Source: Dipteris shenzhenensis
Taxonomy: Eukaryota; Polypodiophyta; Polypodiopsida; Gleicheniales
Assembly: GCA_047967505.1 (NCBI GenBank)
Contig: CM106538.1
Direction: 5' to 3' (one strand)
Length of the DNA: 64,000 nucleotides
The number at the start of each line of letters is the position of its first letter. Position 1 is the stretch's first letter. The translations under genes and the position numbers were made by a program. The notes below the pieces were generated by a model. It ran no database searches and was not told the DNA's origin. It was given only the letters and a program-made list of their open reading frames with translations. Shown piece by piece: positions 1 through 10,740 of this stretch.

Positions 1-301
1 ATTGTCAACCTTTAAAATAGCAAAGTATTTCAATAACTAGCAATTACCAATTTGCACTAAAAACATAATGACAATTACCTGCATCTATGTGTGAGTTGAT
101 CAAAGCCAGCAAAAGCGAGCTACACAACCAACAACAACCAACACACGATACGTTTAGTCAAGGATATAATGAGACTCACATTCTTTGATGTGAATCTCTA
201 TTAGTACTCATATCCTCTTTGTTTTGTCCTTTTTGGTATTCTTGAGAATCATGTAAGCTCGAAAATTTTCAAAAAGGCATAAAGTACCACAATGCCTATA
301 G

Positions 302-480
302 ATTATATATATATATATATATGTATATATGCACCACACGGTATATACACATACCATGCGGTAACATAAACATATCACGCTATATGTTTACGTCATCGTG
401 TGATATGTTCACATCACCATGTGGTACTAATAGAGCACCATGGAGTATTAAGATGATACCACGTGGTAACCAGATAGTCC
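302..480. repeat. TA microsatellite followed by short palindromic motifs
   Basis: A TA run of about 22 bp (near 305-323) is followed by a cluster of short self-complementary motifs spaced about 20 bp apart. Examples are accatgcggt, accatgtggt and accacgtggt, and tatcacgc facing cgtgtgata. The same cluster is mirrored at about 15460-15640 in the right arm. It could form small hairpins; no function can be read from the sequence. Confidence 0.6.
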
Positions 481-2639
481 CGATTGTGCTCCACGTAGAC
501 AATTTAAAATGGTAGTTGCTTTCTTTAAAGACCGTTTTAAATATTTTAAATCAGCAATTTAAATCAACTCATTTAGAACCCACAAATCCCTTGATCTAAT
601 GCATGAAATAAAAGACATCATCAGAGAGACTTTTAGACATATCCAATTCTTGAGGGAGAATCAACAAGGATAATCAACATAAATGAGGATTGAAGAAGAA
701 GTACTCAATCTTTACTGTACCAGGGGTGTTTTTATCGAAGCTATACTTATATATTTATAGAAAATCCTAGCAAAAGTTTATCAAGATAGGTTTTTTAGTT
801 TCACAATATTGATAGAACATAGTACAATTTTATATTTTTTCTTTTAAATTTAGAAGTAATGATGTAAGTCCTAGCGAAACTTTACATTTTTTAACATAAA
901 AGTTTTAAAATCTAGCGAATGTTTCAAATATTTATTTTTATTAAGGCATACAAACTTTTGATAGCAATATAAAATTTTTGCTTCTTAACGAAACTAAGAT
1001 GGAAAAATCATCCATGTACTATACACACATTGCTATACCCAAGCCACATGTATGTGTACTTCGCATGTATTTTGCATCATGTGTTGTCTTTTAAAAAGGT
1101 AAAAAGTCAATATAGTCCTTGTGGAGTACCCCTTTAGGGGCAACTTGGGCCATATTTGACAAGCCGTATAGGCAAGGGCCATATTGAGAAGCCATATATA
1201 ACCTAGGATATGGTACTTTTTGGATAGCATATTTGCACATTACTATTTTTCTTATGGTAGTGAATGGATTCTAGATGAAACCATATGTTGGGATCATGGA
1301 AATATTGTAAAAAATAGCCAACAACTAGTTAAGAATGGTGAACAACTGGTTGATAACTGTACTTGAGGCAGTAGAAGCAATACAAATAATATAGGATCTT
1401 TGTAGTTGCATGAATAACACTTGTCATGTGTGGCAATCATTGTTCAATCACTTGAATTTAAAGCTCCTCAAAACTTGTGTGAGTCTAAGATATTCTTGGT
1501 ACACACCCTGAACTTTATTGTGCAAAAAGTATCCCTTCAAAGTTTCAAGCTATTAACATGCGAGCCACAATCAGAGTTTCTTAAATGGAGATAGAAAATA
1601 TTCCTATGGAAGCCAAAAGATCAATGTCTACATCAAAAATGATTTATGATACTGTATCTACATTGATGGCACTTAAGCATATAGTCTCTTTTATCTCTCC
1701 ACATAACCTACAATCAAGATGGATAAAGTAATGGCAATGCAAAAGAAGTAGAAGAAGCAACTGAATCAAAGCTAGTGGGGTAGAATAGGTAGCTTCATGG
1801 TTACCCTTTGGAATCTCACATTTTTTAGATTTCAAATTCTATTTAGATGATCAAGGACCACAAAACCAAGCCTATCTATGGGTAATTGGTGTAATAGACT
1901 ATCAAGCAATAGATTGCTAGAGGAGGATACCCTAATGCAGATGACGAATTTATGTTCTTGTGAAAATGAGAGGATATCTACCCATGGATTAGTATGTCTC
2001 TCAAGACTTGGTGGCAAAAATATTCCATTTACCACTTATTCCACCTCCATCGATTAAAGCCGCAAGAGAATGTACAGATGACATGCTTGCTAAGGAATTT
2101 GGAGACCACGAGTGTTTGTTATGAATGCACAGCTACTACAAGAAATGGTGTTAGTGCCATGCCCATGAGGTTGCAAGTGGAAGGAGGATTCGGTAGGAGA
2201 TGGAGGAAGGAATAGGAAACCGAGGATATGAGGAAGAAGATGGACGAGCACAAGTATGAGGTATTGGGAGTGAACAAGGGGTATAACTATCCTTAGCTGA
2301 TTCTAGAGCTCAGAGCTGCATGACGACTGATGCTGAACTCAAGATATCACCAGCAGTTAAGTGACCATCACAACAAGGAGTGCATGATCTCGCCATTGGA
2401 TTCTGTGCACCTACCCCTATCCAAGGAATGAGTACCTCACGTGTGACTAGGAATGGGCATTTAAGGTGGTCTTCGTGGTGATATCTCCGCAATTGGAACT
2501 CGTTCATTGGCAACGGTAATACCCACCATCCCTATAGATATGCAAAGTAGAAAGAAGTCGATTCACAATACTCAAAGATCCAAAAGGGTCCTGACCACTG
2601 CATCTTCAGCTTCCTTGCATGCAGCCCATGCAGCTGTTG

Positions 2640-3072
2640 AAGAGTAGGACCAAGTGTCCCTTCTTAAAGAACTTCTTCTTTGATGCCAAGTCCAATCAAG
2701 TCTCTTTCTTTGTGCTTGGACTACCTATGTCAAGTAGTAACTTTCCATCCTATCCTCCTCCAACTTCTCCAGACTATCAAGTCAAAACTCCATGGACTCT
2801 TGCAAAAGTAGCATGTCTTCGATTGCAATGCAGAGGCTTGGAACAACATATTCCACTGGCATGATAGCCTCCATCCTGATTGCCAATTTGAACGGTGTGA
2901 GACCTATGGTGACTTTGAATGATGTGCGGTATGCCCATAATAACAAAGTGTATAACTTGGTTGTTCTGCCATATTGCAAGCACCTTGAGCAAAAGGGACC
3001 TGCAATAAATTGCCACGACCGTGCAATTCTTCCAAACACAACTTCAATCAATTCTTCCAAATACCACTTCAA
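2640..3072 (-). pseudogene. Ty3/gypsy integrase C-terminal relic (left arm)
   Basis: Minus-strand translation gives the gypsy integrase signature LLWAYRTSFK followed by GLTPFKL, then a PVEY motif and a LEEDR-like stretch. This is the region between the catalytic core and the C-terminal domain of plant Ty3/gypsy integrases. In a second frame downstream (2640-2700) a KKKFFKKG-like basic segment matches the usual continuation, so at least one frameshift is present. No RT, protease or Gag of the same element is recognisable nearby. It is a dead fragment duplicated with the arm; the mate is at 12873-13310. Confidence 0.75.
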
Positions 3073-3757
3073 TTAATTTATGCGTTCATGTGTAGCTAGG
3101 GCCATGAGAGGGTTGAGTGGGTGTTTCCAAATGGGAGAAATGGATTCTACAAGGGATTACCTGAATTCGAGCGACTACGTTCGAGCGAGACTAAAGTTTG
3201 AATGGGCCTATACTTTCAAATTTAGCACTAGAGTTCATTTATCAATTTTGAAAAGTAGCAATCATTGATGTCAAGCCCTTTTCTCTTGGGCGAAAAGTAT
3301 AGCCATGTTTACACCTGCCCAGGAAGGACCTCGCTTTCATTATTGGTGGATAGTGGTTTGGTGCAAAGCAGGTGTAAGTTTTTATGTATATCTTGCTTCA
3401 TTATAACAAATGTTTGCTTGGAAAACTTGACCATTTCCAAAAATTCTCTATGAATTTGCAACTCTAGAGGTAAATAGCAATAGTTTCTTGCCCTACCTAT
3501 TACATGTATACAAATCTTTGCTCTCAGACAAAAAGCACCATACTTGGACAAGAAGCTGATCAAAGGGATTTGCACATGTACAAGCAAATAAAAAGATTTA
3601 TCTCACATCTTTATTGGACTGGAAACATCCTTAGTGGATATATTAGAACTATAGTGTGGCTTTTGTGAAGTAGTCTCCAAAAATTTGCTAATACACCCGT
3701 GCACATATTCCAAATACCTACTACCAACTTTGCAAAATGTCTCCTCTATGGTCTCCA

Positions 3758-4090
3758 AATTTAACCAAGTCCATTGCTAATACTTGGTTGGCTTTGATGA
3801 TAAGCCAAGGCCTGGAGCAATTCAACCTTTGTAAGTGCAGCTTGGTGCATGAACTCATGCACTTTGTCACTCAATCCCAAAACATCCATGACGACAAAGT
3901 AGATGTGCTTGCACAGAATTTACATCCCTTTCTTTGCATCTTGTTGCATGAAATCCTTGCAAGATGATCGTGGAAACTCTGATATTGTCATTGTGTATGT
4001 AAATCCTTTAGCAAAAGAACTCTCTATACGCACATGAAATAGATGCATTTCATTTGGAATAATTTTTTTCGCTTGCAGAATTTCAACATT
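3758..4090 (-). pseudogene. SWIM-like zinc-finger relic (left arm)
   Basis: Minus-strand reading gives CKHIYFVVMDVLGL and then a segment of the form HEFMHQAAL-TKVELLQAL. This resembles the C-x-H half and following helix of SWIM zinc fingers, found in MULE/FAR1-type transposases and in plant SWIM proteins. In this arm the codon just before ILCKH is TAA, a stop, where the right arm has TAC. The first CxC cysteine pair is incomplete (SSC). The assignment rests on the motif alone. The mate with the longer open frame is 11852-12184. Confidence 0.45.
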
Positions 4091-5225
4091 CAAACACTGA
4101 GCCTTCTAAATCCTCACTTGAAAATCTTTACTCAAATTTGATCTCCACTATACTATCCTATTATCCCTTTGGCTAGCATAAACATGACTCATTGCTGCAA
4201 CACTCCTTAGCACGTGTGCTCCCTCCACATGTAGACTATCATCCTCCTCAAGCACAAAACCTGCTTGTTGCAAGTGCTCCTTTTCATGTGTTTAATTGGA
4301 AGTCCCAATTGCGACCTTCCATACCCCAATTGAATGACCAAGCACACCCAAGATAGACTAATCAACACACCAGGTATGGGCCACAGAGGTATTGCAAAAC
4401 CACACAAACTGCTCTTTGATACATTTAGGATGTTGTCTTCTACCCTTGAAGCAAGGTTCGGGGACACCTGCACTCCCTCTTCGACCCATTATGTTAAGGC
4501 ATTAATAGTTTATGGGGTTATCACGGGCTTAGAATAGATTCATAGAGGCGCAAGTACCCACAACCCTTCGGCCAACGATTGCAACCCCATTTTGTATATC
4601 CATGAGACCAAGTGTCTCTTGATCATTCTATGCAGGTTCACGTATTCGGATTACACATTGTGTCTTTCCTGTCTTTCTAAGAGCTGAGGGTGATTCACAT
4701 GTGCATGAGTATGCATGCAGTTTATCTTTCCATAGTGCCTATAGCTTAGGGTATTACACATTGGCCACCACAACTAATCATTAGTTTCATACATGTGGGT
4801 TGTGCATCAACCTTTATGGTGCACCATTTGTGTTAGCATTTTCGGGCGGGATGGCAGGTGACATGACCGCGACTTGAGGTTTCAGTGGTGGCTAACTTGC
4901 AAGCTCGTGTGACCCAGAAGTGACAATAGATCAGCATTGTGCAAGAAGAACTATTTGCAAAGAATACATGGCCACAACATGCCCTATTTGATGATCACCA
5001 TTTTGACATTGAATTAGTTCGTTAGATTTTGTGGCTTCATGTGGAAGGAGACCGTCTGACCCATCAAATTGTAGAATTAACCCATAGCATAAATCCGAAT
5101 GAGGCTGCAAGGACCTCTGAACCCCTTAGTTCTGACAACGAGGCTGCCCCGTTAGCCTAGCGGTCTCTCTCCACCGACGGAGAATTATGGGTGGAGCAAG
5201 ATGTTCGGCAGACTCCACAAGATGC

Positions 5226-5912
5226 TTATCGGTGCTTCTCGAAAAGATATTTGCCAAGTGGTTTGGTAAAGATGTTTGCAACATTTTCTTTACTATCACA
5301 ATGTTGTACTATGATGTCACCAAGTAATACTCTTTCTCTGATGAAGTGCTCTTTGACATCAATGTGCTTTGTCTTGGAGTGATATACTCGATTCTTGGCC
5401 AATACTTGAGCCGATTGATTATCATAGTATATTGTTATTGGCTTTGATTCATCAAAGTAATATGTTTTTGACAATAGTCTTCTGAGCGATATAGCTTCAC
5501 ATGCACCTGTAGTGAGTGCTCTATATTCAGCTTCTATTGAAGACAAAGAAACAGTTCGCCATTTCTTTGAAAACCATGATATAACACCTTGACCGAGGAA
5601 AACTGCATATCCCTGTGTGGATCTCTTGGTCTCATGATCTCCGGTATAGTCATTGTCACTGTATCTATGCAACCTTGGATGACTTCTCTGTATTCTATTC
5701 CAAACTATCTTGTACCTCTGATGTATTTCAAGACTCTTTTGGCTATATTCCAGTGAGACTGTTTTGGATTTGCCATAAACTGTGAAAGTGAACTTATTGC
5801 ATAACAAATATCTAGCCGTGTGATAGTCAGATATATAAGAGATTCGATGAGTTGCCTATAGTACTTGTCATTGATGGTAGGCTTTTAAAAATATTTTTTA
5901 AGTTTCAAACTC
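5226..5912 (-). pseudogene. Copia RNase H / RT C-terminus (copy 1)
   Basis: A 193-codon open frame (5226-5807) encodes the copia RNase H domain. It contains a YSDNDYTGD segment, SIEAEYRAL, YYDNQSAQ and the TKHIDVKEHFIRE motif near the C-terminus, ending FTKPLGKYLFEKH. The last motif is complete here but lacks six residues in the second copy at 23403-23879. The upstream part up to about 5912 is RT C-terminal sequence shifted out of frame. The left half lies in the inverted-repeat arm and is duplicated at 10419-10740. Confidence 0.85.
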
Positions 5913-7150
5913 TGTTCAAGCATTCAGTGGACACAAGCCATGCATTGGTCATCTCCGCATATTTGGTTGCATAGAATATGCCCACATACATGATGATCAT
6001 TGCAAAAAATTGGATGTGAAGTCATGGAAATGCATCATGGTTGGCCATAGTGAAGAAAGAAAAGTATACAAACTGTATGATCCCATCAACCACAAGGTCA
6101 TTATCTCCAAAGATGTAATCTTTAATGAGGAATCAAAATGAAAAACATCAAATTCTCAGGATATCGACACATGTCGATTACTTAGTCACCTACAGAAAAG
6201 GTTGATGAAGAAGAGCAAGAATTGCCAGAGACACCCCGAGAAGGGCAACAACAATGCAGACAGTATACTAGAGAAAGAGACCACCAGCCAGATTGACATA
6301 TTCTTAGAAAGGCAAAGCAATTTAGATCAAAGCTACCAATTATTCTCTTATGAATACCATCATGGCTACCGAAGAGCCAATGTACTTCGAAGACGCAGTT
6401 GACAAGCCATAATGGCAAACTACTATGAATGAAGAAATAGAAGCTTTGTACAAAAACAACACTTGGGAGTTATGCGACCTTCCACCAGGAAAGAAGGCCA
6501 TAGCAAACAAATGGGTTTACAAAGTAAAGTACAATCCAGATGGAAGCATTGAGACTAGTTGCAAAAGGATTTGCATAGCAATATGGTCAAGACTATGATG
6601 AGACTTATGCTCTAGTAGCAAAGATGGATTCCATATGGTTCTTGATATCACTAGCGATACTCAACAGAAGGAATGTGTACCATGTACATGTCAAGAATTC
6701 TTTTCTCAATGGTTACCTAGATGAAGAAGTCTACATGCAACAACCAGCAGGTTATTTTGGACCAAGAAAAGACAATCAGGTTTGCAATCTCAAGAAAAGC
6801 CTCTATGGCTTAAAGCAAGCACCCAGAAGTTGGTACAACAGAATCGACAAGTATTTTGCTAATTTGGGATACATGAAATCCAATGTAGATCATATACTCT
6901 CTACTACAAAGTTTAAGGGGAAGAAATTATTAATGCATTTTTGTACGTAGATGAACTAATTGTGATTGAAAGTAATGATAGCATCAAAAATTTGAAACAA
7001 GACTTATCTGTAGAGTTTGACATGAAAGATCTTGGTCTTGGAATTGAGTTCTGGAGAGACTTACATAGCACCTTCATGAATCAGCTAAAGTATGTTGACA
7101 GTCTCTTAAAGAATTTTCATGTGGCAGATTGCAAGAGTGCAGCCACTCCC
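5913..7150 (+). pseudogene. Inverted block of copia copy 1 (integrase C-terminus to RT)
   Basis: This block reads on the plus strand while both flanks read on the minus strand. It begins with the integrase C-terminal region (5918-6160, reading GHKPCIGHLRIFGC-like), then the linker, then RT (KKAIANKWVYKVKYN; 6624-6950 with LYGLKQAPRSWYN; 6941-7153 with YVDELIVIES). Comparison with the complete copy shows that flipping the block restores collinearity at both ends, apart from about 110 bp missing at the integrase side. It is therefore an inversion within one element and not a separate insertion. Frameshifts lie near 6560 and 6930. Confidence 0.82.
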
Positions 7151-9033
7151 TGAGCATTGCTCTAGCACTATTTGCTAAAGTACCATTCTTCCTTTTAGCT
7201 CTTGCATTTTGATGAGGAGTATCTCCACAAGTAAATTGTCTTTAAATGTCATTACTTCTGCAAAAATTCATGAATGCTGAAGATATGTATTCACCTCCTC
7301 TATCTGATCTCATGACTTTGATCTTTCTGCATGTCTGGTTTTCTACCATGGCTTTGAATTCTTAAAATCTGGAAAAGACTTCAGATTTCTCTTTCAAAAA
7401 TTAGACCCAATAATATCTACTGTGGTCATCGATGAAAGTCAAATAGTAAAGTGAACCATTGATGCTGCTTGACCCCATATATTTGTCTAAATCAAATCAA
7501 GAATACCTCGTGCTCTAGAGGTGCTTCTACCAAAATTGGTTCGCTTTTGTTTACCAAAGCAGCATGCTTCGCAAACGTTTCCAAGAACTAAAGTTTCAAA
7601 ATTCCAATTGCCATATTCTAATTTCGAGCTCTTTCAATCTTTTGAAATTGATATCCTTTGAGTTTTCCTCTAATCCTACATTCATCTCCATAAAAGATGA
7701 CTCAATAGTTGTGTTTTGTCATTTCACCAAATGATAAGAGGTTCTTGTTGAGCTTCGAAACCCTTTCAAAACATAGAGTACATCTTTCACCAATCCTTTC
7801 ATTATTCATAGGTACAATGCCTTTCCCTTGAATTGGATTTAATGTGTTATCTGCAGTGTATATACCGTTCTTCTATCCTTCTAATGGTTTCATCTCTGTG
7901 AACCATTCTTGATGTTTTGTCATATGAGATGATGCACCACTTCGGGGGGGTCACTATGTGTAAACCCTCTATATCACGTGCGTTCAAGGCCTATTTGTAA
8001 AATCCCTTATTTGTAATTTTTCCATTAATAAAATATACCCTTTTTCTATACAAACCTATCAATTTTTTCAAAATCATTTAAAAACTCCCTTATGTAAATT
8101 AATTTCTATAAAATTTAGATATTAAAAATATCATTCTATTGAACTCATGTGATAGGGTTACATATGATGAATGACCCCCTCGAGTGCGCCACTGTCTATG
8201 TACCAAGAATTTTGATATGCTTGATCAACGTTATAACTGCATTCCCCTTTTGAATTGCAATCAATGTCAAGATATACTGTTTCAGTCTTCTGCATGTCCT
8301 TGCTTGCAAGAAACATATTCTCACGTTCATTAGCATAATGACTGTGACTTGAATATCCACCATGATGATTTTTTCTTGCTCAAAAATTCCCTCAATTGTT
8401 GCTAGATTGACCGCCTTGGTCGTATTGCTTCTTGCAACAATCTCTTTCATAGTGTCCAAACTTATGACAGTAATTGCATTGAATGCTTTATATGGTGGTG
8501 GATGCATTCCCTCATCCTTGGAATCTTCCTCAATTGGAATGATTTCCTCTTGGATTTTAACGTTGATGTTGCTGAGGATGCTAACTTTGCTGATGACTTT
8601 GTTGTTGATGACGACCACTTTGCTGAAATGATCTACCTCTACTCGTGCCTCTGCCTCTGCTTCTATCTGAGGATGTGAATGCTTGATCATTGGAATGACC
8701 TTTTTGTGCATGAATGGCTTGTGTCTTGAGTTCTTCACCAAGTAACACTCATTGTAGCTCTTCAATTGTTGGAATTTGTCATTGAATGGTAATACTCTAG
8801 ACTAGATTCTTGTATCCCTTTCCTAGCCTATTTAGAATGACTTGAACTATTTCTATGGGATTCATGGTCTCTCCTCTTGCTTGTGCGAGTTGATTATTGT
8901 AATCCTTGATCTTGAGTACATAAGCATGATCGATTTCATTGCTGTTGTAGAAACTTTGGTTGATTTGGTTTCTCAATGTGAGAATCCTTGAAGTGTTCCT
9001 AGACACATAAAGAGCTACAAGCATATCCCATGC
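7151..9033 (-). pseudogene. Copia integrase, protease and Gag relic (copy 1)
   Basis: Reading leftwards on the minus strand, Gag occupies about 9033-8200. Its RNQINQSF segment, CCHC knuckle (CNYCHKFGHYERDC, near 8430-8480) and Arg/Gly-rich tract are visible in shifting frames. The protease site (WYIDSGAS) straddles the MITE insertion at 7933-8192. The GAG-pre-integrase and integrase parts follow at 7930-7151 with many stops. The integrase core has TNIWG where copia usually has TDVCG, SDRGGEY for the second catalytic Asp, and RAKRKN where AERKN is usual. The 5' end stops abruptly at about 9033. Confidence 0.78.
7941..8184 (+). mobile_element. hAT-type MITE, copy A
   Basis: A 244-bp element. 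Its ends are imperfect inverted repeats: ttcgggggggtcac at the left, and ctcgagggggtcat as the reverse complement of the right. Similarity continues inward for about 45 bp. It is flanked by tgcaccac (7933-7940) and tgcgccac (8185-8192), an 8-bp target duplication with one mismatch, the length typical of hAT elements. There is no coding capacity. It lies in the protease active-site codons of copia copy 1, and comparison with the complete copia gives the empty site. Relatives are at 17507-17764 (same orientation) and 43895-44140 (reverse). Confidence 0.85.
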
Positions 9034-9719
9034 TACTTACAAACATCCCAGATGAAGCTAACAAATAATGCACGTGAGGAGCCAAGTGCGTACATCTGAG
9101 GGCTCCATTCCTATGAAAATATAAAAATTGTCTCGAGATTTACTAGTGATATATTTTATATAATCATCTAGATATATTTTTTACATTGGTTTCATTATTA
9201 AGAAAAAGTTGAAAGTTTTTTCTCCTATAAAAACAAAAGCTCAGTATATATGCCAAGATTGGAACTAAATTTAGAAAAAGAGATAATATTAGGCTTTAAG
9301 ATTCTAAATTTATTCCATGAAAGTTCACCAAATTTTTATTTAAAAAATCTAGATACTTTAAAATTTGGCCAGAATATATATTCATAAATAGCTTGAGATT
9401 AGTTTCTAGGCTCTAGCTAGTTGTTGGCATGTTACTTGTAGATAACCATAAAAAACTGAACATTCATTCTAGTTTCTCACTAGCAGTCATCATGATAATG
9501 TTTGAAAACTAGTGGTTCTATATTGTAGTTCTTATCTTCTTGAGTCTCAACTCTAGAATGTCCATCTCTGGTAGCACCTCCTGGCACTACCTCCTTCAGT
9601 CACGTTCCTACCTTCGAACTCGAGCAACCCAGCCTCTACGATCTTCCAGTTGTCCCCCTCATAATGAGTGAACAACCTGGAGTCTTCCAGGCACCATGCT
9701 CTCAGGGTCTGTTTCAACC
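9034..9719. other. Non-coding spacer with a 30-bp direct repeat
   Basis: AT-rich sequence without a recognisable gene between two copia fragments. A 30-bp block beginning cccagcctctacgatcttcc occurs at about 9628 and again at about 9730, a direct repeat 102 bp apart. Confidence 0.5.
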
Positions 9720-10426
9720 CGTCCTTCAACCCAGCCTCTACGATCTTCCAGTTGTCCCCTCCATATTGAAATGCTGCAACACTTTTGTAACATACTCCTT
9801 ATGTGAAAGCCAAAGGAGTTTCCTACTCCGGTCACGCATGATGCGCATACCAAGAATATCCTTCATGCCAAAGGCCTCATGTAACTTGGACTTCAATGCA
9901 TGCCTCTATACTAAAGGGCTAAGGATAATAACCTGATACTACTAGCACTTTATGCAGATGATATGCTATTGGCTAGCAGTGATCAATATCACTTCTTCTA
10001 AAACCCTGGGACCGAATGAAAGCTTTCAAAATTCTGATACCATTCTCTAGGTGCTTGCTTAAGGCCATAGAGATTCTTTTTCACCTTGCAAACTAAATTA
10101 TCTTTTCCCTTTTCTTCAAAGCCTCCCGGCTGTACCATATAAATTTCCTCATGCAAATACCCATGCAAGAAAACTGTCTTGACATCCATCTACATAAGCT
10201 CCATATCCTTTGCTGCCACTAGTCCAAGTACACATCTAAGTGTGGTCATCTTCACAATTGTAGAGATGATCTCATCAAAATCCACACCCTTCTATTGCTT
10301 GAGTCCTTTAGCAACCAAACGGGCCTTGTTCTTAGGCACATCATCACTTGTTACTTTCATCTTATAGACCCATTTACATGGCAATGCTTAAAGAAACCAA
10401 GTCCCAAGTATTATTTTCATATAGAG
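9720..10426 (-). pseudogene. Second-family Ty1/copia reverse transcriptase fragments
   Basis: The minus strand encodes two pieces of a copia RT of a different, Tnt1-like subfamily. The N-terminal piece (10418-9998) reads NNTWDLVSL, CKWVYKMKV, ARLVAKGLKQ, MDVKTVFLHGYLHEEIYM and LYGLKQAPREWY. The C-terminal piece (about 9915-9720) reads GMKDILGMRIMRD and LLWLSHKEYVTKVL. Between them, near 9940-9990 on the plus strand, is LYADDMLLAS, an RT active-site box in the opposite orientation whose family I cannot decide. Several stops are present. The outer end is fused to the right arm of the inverted repeat at 10419-10426. Confidence 0.72.
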
Positions 10427-10740
10427 CACTCACTACAGGTGCATGTGAAGCTATATGGCTCAGAAGACTATCGTCAGAAACATATTACTTTGATGAATCA
10501 AAGCCAATAACAATATACTATGATAATCAATCGGCTCAAGTATTGGCCAAGAATCGAGTATATCACTCCAAGACAAAGCACATTGATGTCAAAGAGCACT
10601 TCATCAGAGAAAGAGTATTACTTGGTGACATCATAGTACAACATTGTGATAGTAAAGAAAATGTTGCAAACATCTTTACCAAACCACTTGGCAAATATCT
10701 TTTCGAGAAGCACCGACAAGCATCTTGTGGAGTCTGCCGA
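10419..10740 (+). pseudogene. Copia RNase H fragment duplicated in the right arm
   Basis: Plus-strand copy of the C-terminal RNase H coding sequence. From the joint it reads [17 protein letters not shown], then YYDNQSAQVLAKN, TKHIDVKEHFIRE and FTKPLGKYLFEKH. It lacks the N-terminal part of the domain, which remains only in the left copy. The frame is open through this piece (ORF 10348-10788), but the first 20 codons belong to the adjoining unrelated copia sequence, so the ORF is an accidental fusion. Confidence 0.85.

Larger units (their letters stand above)
1..5526 (+). repeat. Left arm of a giant inverted repeat
   Basis: This stretch is the reverse complement of 10419-15938. Base 1 pairs with about 15938 and base 5526 with about 10419. 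In the first 340 bases I count about five substitutions, a 10-bp indel near 130-150 and a TA-repeat length change, so identity is roughly 98-99%. The arm may continue left of the window. It contains a gypsy integrase relic, a SWIM-like relic and the 3' end of a copia element. The other parts (about 480-2640, 3073-3757 and 4091-5220) hold only short ORFs that I do not recognise. The copia reading frame runs smoothly across this arm's inner end into the spacer, so this arm looks ancestral and the other derived. Confidence 0.93.
5222..9033 (-). mobile_element. Truncated Ty1/copia element, copy 1, internally rearranged
   Basis: This is a minus-strand relative of the complete copia element at 23058-30334. 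Order from its 3' side: RNase H (5222-5912), an inverted block carrying integrase C-terminus to RT (5913-7150), then integrase, protease and Gag (7151-9033). Homology stops at about 5222 and 9033, with no LTR on either side. A MITE (7941-8184) interrupts the protease codons. The left 300 bp belong to the inverted-repeat arm. Many stops and frameshifts are present, and the RT active site reads YVDE instead of YVDD. It cannot be autonomous. Confidence 0.88.

Noticed and set aside
2792-3076. 94-codon plus-strand ORF and its mirror at 12869-13153
   Set aside because: Antisense shadow of the gypsy integrase relic, which carries the recognisable motifs.
5130-5215. tRNA gene or SINE from gttagcctagcggt (A-box-like) near 5150
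   Set aside because: No B-box match or cloverleaf can be formed downstream. The resemblance is limited to one box.
9920-9997. Plus-strand LINE RT fragment from the LYADDMLLAS box
   Set aside because: Only about 17 residues match, and both LINE and copia RTs can have this box. Not enough to assign a LINE, so mentioned only inside the copia fragment entry.
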